DNA from: Chrysomallon squamiferum
Taxonomy: Eukaryota > Mollusca > Gastropoda > Neomphalida > Peltospiridae
Length of the DNA: 64,000 nucleotides
NCBI GenBank assembly: GCA_012295275.1
Contig: CM022675.1
Span: forward strand, 12,165,016-12,229,015
Direction: 5' to 3'
Under the pieces are notes generated by a model. It saw only the letters and a program-made list of their open reading frames with translations, had not been told where the DNA came from and ran no database searches. Made by a program: the position numbers and the translations under genes. How positions within the stretch are numbered: the first letter of the stretch is position 1; each line of letters begins with the position of its first letter. Below, piece after piece: positions 36,301 to 49,400 of this stretch.

Positions 36301-39300
36301 GATCGAAAGTTCACGGCATCAAGTTAATACATCTTTTCATTAAATAAAAGAAAAAAGAGAGAGAATATTTTGTCATGTATCAAGAAGTAGAAACGCCTTT
36401 CGACAACTATAACACCTATATCCATATAACATATTCCACCATTTATGTCGAATAACAATAATATGTAGATATTAATCGCATACAAATGGGTTCTGTTGTA
36501 TGATTCTGTTTGAAAGAAGACACCACCGCTTTGAGAACATAAAATCACTTTGCTTTCGGCTTTGTATTCACTTTCAATAGGCAAAGACATTTAGAAGTGA
36601 ATAATTTCACGCTGTCTACTCGGCTGACAGTCCCTTTCTTATCAAAAGTATAGTATCTGCCACCCATATTCATAATTTCGGTACCTTTGTCCCGTTTATC
36701 GTCAAGACAACGCGATGTTTTAGATGTTTGCTTGTTTGTGTGCATGTTTCGTCTTGAAACCTGATATTTTCTTAGTAAATGGCGGACCGTTTGATATAAA
36801 CGGCCATGGATGTTAAATAATTAAGAACAAAAAATGGATTTTAGGTGAGTTGTGATAATATAGAACTCTGTTTAGTTAAACAGCTGAAGTTTTTAGAACC
36901 TAAGAAATGTGTTTTTGTTTTGCGTTTTTAAAGGTTGTTTATTTTCAGTATTATCGAGACAATCCTCTCATTTTAAGTTTTCATTATTATTTTGACTCCA
37001 TTTATTCCAACAAAGTTATAAATGTTTGTAACTTTATTGTTTTAAAATGAAATAGATTATAAACCTTTTAAAATATTATTGTAGCCAACTACTCTTACAA
37101 TTCAGTGGCTATATTTAATTTTATTTCAAAAATAGAAACCACCAAAATATAGTCGGCCATTTTGAATGGATTTTGCGTTTTGAATATAAAATTTACAGCT
37201 GTATTTTTAATTAACTTTTTAAGCTAATATATTATTCAGATTTAATTAATAGTTATTCTAAAATATTTTTTTAACAGATAAGTACGAAAAAAAAAAAAAA
37301 AATACTAGGTGGATATACATTTTAATAATAATGATGATGATGATAATAATAAATAAAAAGTAAAGAAAATGATCGTTGTTACATCCCTGAATACAGCTCC
37401 AGATATTTTGAAATTTTCAAGAATAGATCTTGGATTTAAGAAAAAGGCTTGTGACACCGTTGCTATATTCAGTATAATTTGATTTGTGAATAATATTAGT
37501 AAAATATCTGTTAGCTAAAATAAGAATAGAGGCATTCTGATTCCTTTTCCCCCGAGGCTGAATCTTTTATTATTCTCGTCACTAATCCAGAGTATCATGA
37601 TAATCTAATGTAGCATTCACACAGTTCTGTTATTTTTATAACGTGAGAATTCCCTTCATTCTTATCACTATTTTAGTTTCACGGGGGGTTTTTTCGGGGG
37701 GGGGGGTGTCGTTTTTTTGTTGTTTTTTTTTTTTTTGTTGTTTTTTCCTGATCATATTGGTTCCAGTTTTAAGGAATATTAAAATGTATACCAAAAAATT
37801 AATAGCTTGTCTTGTTACGGATTTTATAAAAAAAAAATTAAAAATTGAAAGATAAAGCGAATATCTCATTTAACTGCAGCTTATTTAATCATTATTCTGA
37901 TAAGCAATGCGAGATTTTAATTTTCTTTCTCCTGCAAAGAAATAATAATTTAAAATAAATAAAATAATAAAAAGATGAAAAACGATTCCTCGGAAGGGAG
38001 ATAACTCATACCAAAAACGTTTCAATTATAAGGGCAGCTACTCTAGATAAAAAAACTTGAACCCTATGTTAAATTTGTTATATAATTATCTCTGTTCTGT
38101 GTTGAATGAAGAAAATATTCATTGTGAAACTCTCTGTATAAAATTTGCAGAATGAAAGAAAGGAATCTAATATTAATTTTACAAATGCCATAGACTGTAA
38201 AAAACAAAAATCGTTTTCTTCATTCTTCCTTTCTATTTGATTTTATTTATTATTTTTACCATTGTCTTTTAGAAACTTGCAAATGAAAGAGAAAAATTAC
38301 AAAGACCGGAAACTTCATCCAGTAAGTAAAATTAACTAATTTATTTTAAAGTTCAAACACTCTAAATGATTTTTTTATGCAATATAACTAAATAATTTAG
38401 TGAATTAAAGTGATTATTAAATAAACAGATAAGAAAACTTTAAACATCACAAATTTGGGTGGAGGTGTTTGACAGTAATAAAAATATGAATAAATAGCTT
38501 ACAAAATTATAATAACAATAAATTATTATAAATTTGAATGATTACTTTTTGTATTATTATTATTTTTTGTTTATTTATTTATTTATTATGATTGTGTACT
38601 GATATAAATAAAATCTGTCATTGTAGGTGAGGGTGGAGATGGACACTTAAAGATTCAGCAGGCTATGCTGAGAAGACAAGACTTGATAGACAAAATAAGA
38701 GTCAGTATTTTATACATTTTACATATCACAAACATAATTAAGCATTTCATATGCATTTTTGTTTATCACAGACACTTAAGAATATATATAATACTTCATA
38801 TATGTTAAACACATAAATATTTTATGAATAGTGCTGTAGTTCTTACATCAGTCCTCATTGTTACCCTGTCATTACAGTCTGTATTTCTCAGCTAACTTAT
38901 CGGGGTTTTGTGTATAGTCTGTTGAATATGGGAAGTTATAATTTATACAGTTATTTCCATCCAATTTCAGTATAGGTTTTCCTATGATGTCGTCATTCTA
39001 TAATCAATATAGTAATAACCGTTAATAATAAAATAAATCAAATTGTGTTATCACAAACATTTGTTTATTTGTTAAATTCCTTTTACAGAGAGAACAACTT
39101 GATTTACAAAGACCACATACCCATAGTCCTCGTAGACGTTTTACCCCTAGCCCTATACCCCCACCTTCTAGACGATCATTACCAGATTTAAATAAAACAT
39201 ATCAGTTCAACTGGTACAACAGCAGACCAGGTAAGTTTTTTTAGTCTTCATTTCTATGAAATATTTACAAACATGCAACTTAATTTCCAAAAAAGAATGT

Positions 39301-39697
39301 GGAATATTTTAACTTAATTTCTTTAATAAAAATGTATTAGTTTAGTAATTTAGAAAATTAAATTTATAGTAATTTTAGAAGCAAATAATTATTTAATGAT
39401 TATTAAGATTGGCAGTATGTAGTAAAGGAAATAAATAGTTAAGATAGCTTAAGATTATTATTCTAAATGCTTTTTGAATTTATTTTTAAGCTGCATAAAC
39501 TAATTATATTTCAGAAATTTATTTTACCTGAAGTAATTTTAGAAATAAGAATTTAGTTTATAAAAAGTTAATTATATATGAAGATTTATATTACACCTAT
39601 GAACAACATACAGTAAATAATTTATCAATTATTTTATGAACATTTGAGTAAATACGTCTAACACTGAATAAGTGTCTTACCAATAAATCAGTCATGG

Positions 39698-39738
<41 letters not shown>

Positions 39739-39937
39739 GTGCAACATGTTCTGTCACAAATGCAGTTAAAGTAAGGAAAAGTGACAGCCTCTATACTTTA
39801 TTTTACTGGCATGTTTCTGACATCTGAAATTTAAAACTAGCAAAGGTTGATTTTGGGTAACAAATAAAGAATCTGTTGGAATATACACAGATATTTAGAC
39901 CACTGTGCATGCTACTATGGGTATAATATTAAGTGTA

Positions 39938-39976
<39 letters not shown>

Positions 39977-40430
39977 ATGAAAAATGTATCATTTAGCATT
40001 ATTTAATTTATAGTTTTAGTTAGTATTAATTGCTTGACTAGAAAACACTCAACATAATTATAATTATAATTATTATAAAAATGCTGTAAGTCACTAATCT
40101 TTAGGTTATTAATGCTACAAAATAATATGCATTAAAGCCTTTGTTAATATGTAAAGGTGTTTAATATCCTATACATTTTGAGGAAAGAGAGATTAACCAA
40201 TCAGATTTTCTTATATAATTTTACAAAATTTATCATATTTGTGATAATTTGATTAGAAAATAATTTCACTTACTGAAAATAATTTCTCAACAAAAACAGC
40301 TTTAACCAGCCTTTCACTCTTGAGAAACTAAAAATGAAAACTATAACAAAACAATTTTAACAAAAAATAAAATGAATAAAAAAATGTATATGTGTACATA
40401 TGCGTGTATATATGTATATTTTTGTATGTA

Positions 40431-40466
<36 letters not shown>

Positions 40467-43400
40467 CATACACAGACATACATACATATATATAATCATT
40501 ATGCAATTAGTTGGTAACATTAGTAGATTAGTAGTAATCTATAATAACATTATTCACATGACTTTACATAAACTCTGCTGCTTTCTGCATTAAGATGAAG
40601 ATTTCTCAAATGTGCCATACTTGCCACCTATAGATCCACGTCCAGGAACACATTATCTATCATATGATCCAGGTAAAAATATGTTCAATATTGGAACCTG
40701 ATTGATTGTGACAAATATTTCTATCCACTAATAAAATAAGTGATAATTCAGTTTTGATTTGATTTGTGTTTTTTCTTGAATGGAATGTTCTTTCATTTTT
40801 TTTAAATTTTAAAAACTTCTAATTTTCTTTTAAAGGGTCTCTGTTAAATTAATACATTATACAATAAATATTTTTTTTTTTTTTTTTTTTTTTTTTGTAA
40901 GATTGTAAAATAAGCCAATTACTGAAATTTAGAATATAATAATAATCAGAAAATTTCCCTTCTTTCTTATAGAAATATAATTTTTCTTGTATTAAGACAT
41001 AATTACACATTTGAGTGTTATATTGCACATTTCTTTGTTATTAACATTTTATGCTCAATAAACTAACATTAATTTTAATGCACTTTAATAACTCTTGAGT
41101 TAAATATATAATACGTTTTCTTCTATCATCTTTCATAGTTTGAATCATTACAGTGGTTTGAAGAATTTATAGGCATATATATTAACAAATAGAATCCTGT
41201 TACAATGTGGCCATAAATTCTGATATGTTATCAATTATGAAATGTGCCTAATAACATCCTAAATTCTGATACATTGTGTAAATATACGTTCCTTAACATT
41301 ATGAATTCATACACAAAATCTGACTCTTCCTTTATTTCTTTTCTAAGTTTAATTTATATTTACATGCCTGTAACTTTACGGTGAAATATTTGGCACAGTA
41401 ATCACATCATGACAGGAGTTATACTCTAACAACTTTTTACATTAGTTTTCACTCTAACATGTGTGAACATTAACATGTTAAATTAATACATTCTTAGTTT
41501 TGCTTTTTAGCATGTAGAAAAAGAAAATAATGTAAAAACCTTTTTGTTATTCAAGGTGGCCCCCCTCCTGACGGTGCCCATCAAGGTAAGAACTGCACAC
41601 TGCCCTTAGTTTGAAATAGTGAAATCTTCACCAGTCAATCATATATACTTTATTTATCAATAAATATTTGTTATGCATTGAAATTGTTTGTTTTATATAA
41701 CTTTATATGCACATTTTGCTTCATTTGTAATTACAGTTAAAAAATAATATTTCTGCTTTAAAAGAAGGAAAATATACAAGCTAATTGTTAGGCCTGTGTA
41801 TTAGCAAAATTATTTTTCCTTTTAGACGTTTCTTCTTTTTTTTTTCTTTTTTTTTTTATATAATTAATATATGTATTGCATTTGTCATGATTTTTTTTCT
41901 ATGTGAAATTTAATCCTTTTTATCATGATTTGTTTACAGTGATAACTAATTTTTAACTTTGTATGATTAACAATTCTATTTCAGTTTTTTAATAATTTTC
42001 CATTTAAAATTATTTTTTATTTTTTAAATTATTTTTTAAAGAATTATTTGACTAATATTAATATTGTAACTGACTGATGTTTTATGATTCTTTAATTTTA
42101 CAAAGACTACAAATTCTGAGTAAACAGTGGATCCCTATTTTGTTATATTTTACAGTATTTGTTCCTCACTTTTGAAATAGCCTTGCTTGTATCTTGGATT
42201 CAAATACTATCCGTTTATAATGCTGTACCATTTTAGTGAAAATCTTGATCCTTTTATTATCACAGAAATAAAAAAATCATTGATTTCATGCATCATTTTA
42301 AGAAAAAAAATCTACATTAAAAAAACATTAAACATATATTTTATTTAAAAATTCTTTTTTAGCAGACATGGCCAACATAAAACATGTGATTGAACATCAT
42401 GTCCGACAGCAACCAGCAGCCATAGCACAAATACAACCAATAGCTCAGCCAGTCGTACAACCAGTGGTGCAGCCAGTTGTCCACCAGTACCAGTTACCTC
42501 CTGTCCAGCATGTCCAGCATGTCCAGCATGTTCAACACATCCAGCCAGCTCCAACGACACACATTGTACCACAGATAACAACAGTGCAGGCAGCGCAGCC
42601 CATCGTTCAGGCTGTGCCTGCCATAGGCATTGTCAGTGAGAACAAGGATAAAGGTTTTAATAAAGGAGGTAAGGCTATTTTAATAATGATAAATTTTAAT
42701 ACTTTTATCTATTAATCAAAATATTGAATAGTGTCATTTTTAAAATATCTTTTGAGTGATACTGTTAAAACTTAAAATATGATTAAAGTTAAATACTATA
42801 AAAAATGAATAACAGAGGTGATGGGTAAATTTTTTATGAAAAAGTTTAATATTTTTATAGTTAATGTTCGATACTGTTAAAATTAATGCTGATAAATTTT
42901 AATTAAAAAAATCTATTTGAATATTAGTCTCTTGAGTAAATGTATAATTTACCATAAAAGAATTTAGCCCAATGATTGCACTGTTACCCGAGGAGATGAA
43001 AAAAAATTAATTCTAAATGTTTTCTCTTCATTTTTTGAGAAGATGAAACAGAATGTTTTTGATCATATGTGTTTTTCTCTCTTAAACTCATTAATATCTT
43101 TACTAAATTTTGTATCACTGTTACTGTAAAGTGTTGTTTTTTTCATTTATCAGTTATGATTTTGATATATCAATAATAGGTTTCTAGATGGAGTAGGAAT
43201 TTTCATCCTTTTCAAACTGATTAATCCTGTTACTGCCAGAATTCAACCAGTGAAATGAAAATATGCCACATGTAATCATCTCTTGTTGCTTTGTCCACTG
43301 GTGTAATCATTTGCTATTTATAGATTTCATGGACATGATGATGATAGAGAATGCTCAAATGAATCACTATGTGATGCAGCAGTTGATGTTGCAAAATCTT

Positions 43401-46400
43401 CACCCTCGTGTTGTGGCTACTGCCCCAGTGGCCACACAAACAGTAAGTCTCACATAGAGAAAGAAAACCCCACATCACAGCCAGACATTTTAACCTTCCT
43501 GTTGAGATAGTTATGTTATGAAGAATTCATTTATTTCAGAATAATTTAAACTAAATAAGGATGAGTTAGAATTTAAAAAAAAGAAGTTTATCTCACTTCA
43601 ATTATTTATAGCACTTACAGTAAAGTGAATGATATAGTTTAAATTAAACAGTTCAATGAAGCTGCTGAAGCTTAACATAAACACACTTCTTTATACTTGA
43701 AAAGTTTAAAGAACATAAATTATAAATATATTTGTATATTCAGTAGAATGCTGTAAAAATGTGAAACCAGGAATTCAGAATATCTGTTGCTATTGCAATC
43801 TTTTTGTGTTGGCACTGTGTTGTTAAAATGAAGAAAGAGAGATAAAGAGAAATTAAATTAAAATGGTGTCTTATTTAAATTTGACTTATAGTAATATGCA
43901 CTATGGAGGGTTTCTTAATATAAAATAAAAAAACAAATTAAACAATGTTACATATAACATACATTTATAATTTAAACTTTAGCAAACTTTACTTTATGTC
44001 TTAACACAACAGGTTAAAATGTCATTTGTGATCTAAAATAGGACTGCAGTAATATATTTTAGGCTGTGAGATGTATATTGCATATAATTATCAATGTGGT
44101 GTCACCATATGCTCACAGCTGCACAAACCCCACCCCCCACCCAAGAAAAAAGAAAACAATTCCTACTCCAATCTAGAACCAAAAAAACCAAACATTTTTA
44201 ACAGCATCTGTCATTTTATTGGTGGCTACTTTTAGATTTCATGGACATGATGATGTTTGAAAATGTGCAGATGCACCATATGGTGATGCAACAGATGATG
44301 ATGCAAAACTTAGCCCCTAAAGTAGCCATAGCACAGGCACCTGTGCAGTCTACTGTCGTAAGTGTAGATGTAGTAATAGTAGCAACATACTTTGCTGTTG
44401 TAACTGTAGAATTTTCTGATAAATTATTGTTCAGGTTAGTTTCTAGAATTTACATTCAAACACAGGCATTGTGTTCCTTCTGATATATAGCACTTCAAAG
44501 TGGCTATTTTCACTAAAACACACATAGCCACTGCTCACACAGAATCACTCAAAATGTGAAGTGTTAAATCCTTCAAAATTACTTACTACTGGTATTTTGA
44601 TATAATTTTAAATTTTAACAGGTTGTATTAAAATTAAGTGTTAAATACTTTATCAAAAGATTTAAGATTTTTTTTTTTTTTTTTTATTTAGTATTTTTTA
44701 CAAAGAATCATACAGATTGCTTAGTATGTTAAATTATTTCTGTTCCTTGAGAATGTTGCAGAACATAGTTTACCTTTTAAGGCTTTAAGCAGTAATTAGC
44801 TTAGTTTGTCACTTTTTCTTCATTATTTTTTTTTGTTTGTTTTTCTTTCCATTACATTTTTCTTTTCTTTTCTTTCTTTATTTTTTTCATGAATAAAAAA
44901 ACCTACAGTATTATAATTTTTTAACTTTAGAAACATTTTATAGACAATGAAACAATTTGCAGAAGTAGGGATAAATTAATTTTTATTAAATTAAAAAGAC
45001 AAATTAGTTATTTAATTAATTTTTATTAAAATTTGCTTATGTCTTATATTTATTATAATTATGTGAAAACAAAAAAATAATAACTAATATTAAGTACAAT
45101 TCAACTAAATTAAAATAAATAATTATTATTAACAATTTAAAATAGTAATATATTCAGTTTTTGTTTATTGAATAAAATAATTATTTACTGAATTTGTAAT
45201 CATTTGTTTTGGTAAATTTAGTTCTTATAATTTTATATTGTCATTAAAAAAATGTTATTGAAGTTTCTTATCTAGAGCAAGAAACAAATATCCCACCCAA
45301 ATAAAAAAATAAAAAATTAAACAATTATAATAAAATAAAATAAGTATGTTAATGAATAAAAGAAAAAGAAAAAAGAAAAAAAAAGAAGCAAAATAAAAAG
45401 TTTCCAATCACATTCTCTGTTTTCAAAAAATTAAACAATGAAACTTTTAAAAGTAGATTTGATATATGTAATTAATTTTAATTAGCATGCACACACATAC
45501 TAAAACTGCTTCTGTTTAAGGAATATATATTAATATAATTTTATTATACATAATTTTCTTCTGTTGATACACATACCTATATTAAAAAAACTTAAAATTA
45601 TAAATATGCATTTAAAGGATCTCTTGTTTTTATGTAATAAAAAGGCTTCCAGTTTGGCATCAGTTTACAAAATGAACAGAAAAAAGTAGACTTTCAGAGG
45701 ACTATACACATAGTTTTGTTTTAGTGTAAAATTACTCACTCTCTTTTACAGTATGTACAACATAGTTTTGAACAGACTAGTAATATATTAAAACCACAAG
45801 AGTAATCTTCAATCAGATAGAATAATATTAATTTTAGATATGATATATAATTTTTAAACTAGATTCCATATGACATGTCATATTAGAACTGAATAAAAAT
45901 ATGTAAGTTTATTATAAATTTATAACAGATACCAAATTATAATATATGAAATCTCTGACCAACACATAATTAGCTATTTACATTAAAAGGTGAAAGGCTT
46001 TTACAAAAATAAGCTAATAAAAGTAGTGGTATATATTATACAGAATATTAAAATATACAGTTATAAATTAATAATACAGAATAATAATGCTAGGGTAAAT
46101 CTTCATATCAAAATGGAATACATTTTCAACTATAAGAAAAATAATATTATTTTATAATTTTAAACATGTTATTTACTTTAAGTGTACATTAATATGTAAT
46201 ATTTCTGTAATTGAAAAATTATTTGTTTTGTAAACACATTCAATGAATACATTGTACAGAACATAAATAACATAATAATATATAAACAAATTAAAGATTA
46301 GTATAACAGCTTGAAACATGTATTTGAAATGTACCTAAATAGGACAAATTAATTCACACTGATGTATTTTAAAGGAAAATGATGAAATTTTGGGTAATCT

Positions 46401-49400
46401 CACTGAATTTCAACAACTGAATGTAAAATTAATTCAACATTAATGCTGTTTTAGAGTGACATGAGTAACTTGATAAATGATAGGTAAATGATTTATTTCC
46501 AGTGAATTTTTGCTTTTTATAATTATTATCATCATCATCATCATCATCATTATTGTTATTGTTATCTTAATAGATTATCAGTTTATTTTATCTTCTTTTA
46601 AAGGGAGTAGGTTTATTATTATTGCATTTATCATGAAAGCCAGATGGAATATTATATTACTATTTTGAAAAAAAGAAGAGTTTTTTAATATTGCACTGAG
46701 AAGGGAGTACAGTGTTTACACTAAAACAAAGCTTACAAACTAACCAGTAGGCAGATAGTTGGGGCTTGTTTAGTTCAGAATCTTAGTCCTTTGAAAGTCT
46801 CAATGTTTGAGTGATTTAACAGATGCAAGCCGCAAGACCTGTTTATCACCATCACTTTCAGGCTGTGTCTGCGCCAGTGGCGCCACCTATACATCACTAC
46901 CAGTCCCTGCCTCCCTTGGAAGGAGGATTCTCGTAAGTATCTATAATGATGTTTTGTTTATTTATTTATTTTTCTTGTGATAGAGATAACATTATTAATA
47001 TAGATAATAGTATTAACAGTTGTATGTGATTTAATCCACTACCTCTCACTTTTTATAATAGCATGCATGCATACACACACACACATAAACACACAAGATA
47101 CATACATATTTACATGCATACATACATATAAATACATACGTATATACATACACAGATAAACACATTATACACAGAAACATACCTATTGTGCTTTTGCATT
47201 ATTATCTATGTTATTTTGTGTCGTTTTTCTAAGTAAAGACTAATTCAGCACTAATGTAGCTGAGAAACATTTCAGTTAATATACGACTAATATATATAAA
47301 TCCTTTTAAACTTACAACAGACTAAAGAAATTAATGAATGAATGGGTGTAGTGTTTTATGATTTATTTTGAATACTAATATTACGGTTGAACAGTGAAAC
47401 CTGTATTTATCCATGTCTGGTATATGTTCTTGTTAACACCTAATTTAATCCTAGACCTCTTCCTCTCTCTCTCACACACATGAAAACAAAGAAGCACATT
47501 CATAGAAATTACAAACATACTGTAACAGTCTATCAAAACTTGTTTAAGTAATGTAACCAAACTTTTCCCATCCCAAAATAGATTTAACTAAACAGCTAAT
47601 AGGAATTATACATACAAAACAATAGAATTAAAGAAAAATTTAAATTTCTGTTTGAAACACAAAGAATAATAAAATGTTAATTGTTCAATTCACTGTAAGA
47701 AATTCTAAGTTTATTTATCAAAAGTCAGAATTCAGATATTATTTTATACTGTCAATATATTTTTAAAGTTAAAGTTCATAGCACCCTAGAATGTTCATCG
47801 AATTATTCTCTCTCTGACTTTTTGTATGAGAATGAATGAACAAACGAATGAACAAACGAATGAACAAATGAATGAACAAATGAATGAACAAACAAATGAA
47901 CAAATGAATGAACAAACAAATGAACAAACGAATGAACGATGTTTCGTCAGATTTCCGACGAGAATGAACAAACGACTTCTCGTCAGACTTTGACGACACT
48001 TTGTTCAACGACTTCTCTACAGACTTTGATGACACTTTGTTCAACGACTTCTCTACAGACTTTGACGACACTTTGTTCAACGACTTCTCTACAGACTCTG
48101 ACGGCACTTTGTTCAACGACTTCTCTACAGACTGTGACGACACTTTGTTCAATGACTTCTCTACAGACTGTGACGACACTTTGTTCAACGACTTCTCTAC
48201 AGACTGTGACGACACTTTGTTCAACGACTTCTCTACAGACTTTGACGACACTTTGTTCAACGACTTCTCTACAGACTCTGACGGCACTTTGTTCAACGAC
48301 TTCTCTACAGACTGTGACGACACTTTGTTCAACGACTTCTCTACAGACTGTGACGACACTTTGTTCAACGACTTCTCGTCAGACTGTGACGACACTTTGT
48401 TCAACGACTTCTCTACAAACTTTGACGACACTTTGTTCAACGACTTCTCTACAGACTTTGACGACACTTTGTTCAACGACTTCTCTACAGACTTTAATGA
48501 CTTTCCATTTATGTGAGACAAGATCATGAATTAACTATAAAAAGAATATACAGCCTTGAAAGGGCAAAGGTTACTGATAAAAATAATTAGTTCTATTCTT
48601 TTCATGTTTGGTGTCATCTAGCTGATATAAAAATTAGTGTCTGCGATAAACAGAATGAAAACAAATTGTTTACACACTAATTATGCATAGGTTCATTTCA
48701 TTACACATTAAGGTATACAAATACTACATATACACAAACAGAAAACACATCCATCCATTCATTCATGTTTCTTAGGCAGGATGATAGCATAAATCTACTT
48801 AGCTGTTATTAATAATAATTTTTAATAAACTGTTACATACAGATTTAACTCACATATATTTTTGTAAATTTATTAAACTGTTTTTTGTATGGTATAATTA
48901 TTTTATAACATAAATAGTGAATTTACATTTTTAACATTTACTAACAGAGCTGTTTTTCATACATTTATTTTTAGCTAAATATTAATAATGTTAACAATCA
49001 TTATTATATATATTTATTAATCATATAATTTTTTCTTAAGTCCTGATTAAAATAATATATTTATTAGTTCATGGGTTGTAAATGCAATATTTATATATTA
49101 TTAGTTATTTAGAATAGAAATGCAGGTTTATATCACAAAAATGTAAAAAAAATAATAATAAAAAACAAAAAATAAAGAAAGAAAAAAATATTTAAATATT
49201 ACTTATAATGTCCAATCTGTGAATTTAAATTTTCATTTTATTCATTATCTAAGGAATTTTTCTGATATGTTGGAAAAAAATGTTTCAAATATTTAAAGTA
49301 GATATTTTGAAAAATATGAATGCATAGTAAATCTATATATAGAATTCTGTAGAAACTGGAGTGCCCACAGTTCAGGGGTCTGTCTATGTGTTCCAGTTTT

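Larger units (their letters stand above)
28826..38272 (+). other. Gene 4 intron 1 (about 9.4 kb)
   Basis: The largest intron of the window. It holds (TC)n, (GTAA)n, (AG)n, (TACA)n and (AGT)n tracts. A G-rich run lies near 37683-37708 and a molluscan-type GGGAGATAACTC at 37996-38007. Parts of 29.7-30.0, 32.2-32.4 and 36.3-36.8 kb are less AT-rich, but no exon fitting the flanking phases is convincing. Confidence 0.55.

Noticed and set aside
47769-48529. Long open frames of 171, 196 and 252 codons over the minisatellite
   Set aside because: All arise because the 36-base unit is a multiple of three without stops; unit differences are non-synonymous in each frame and the array lies inside an intron.
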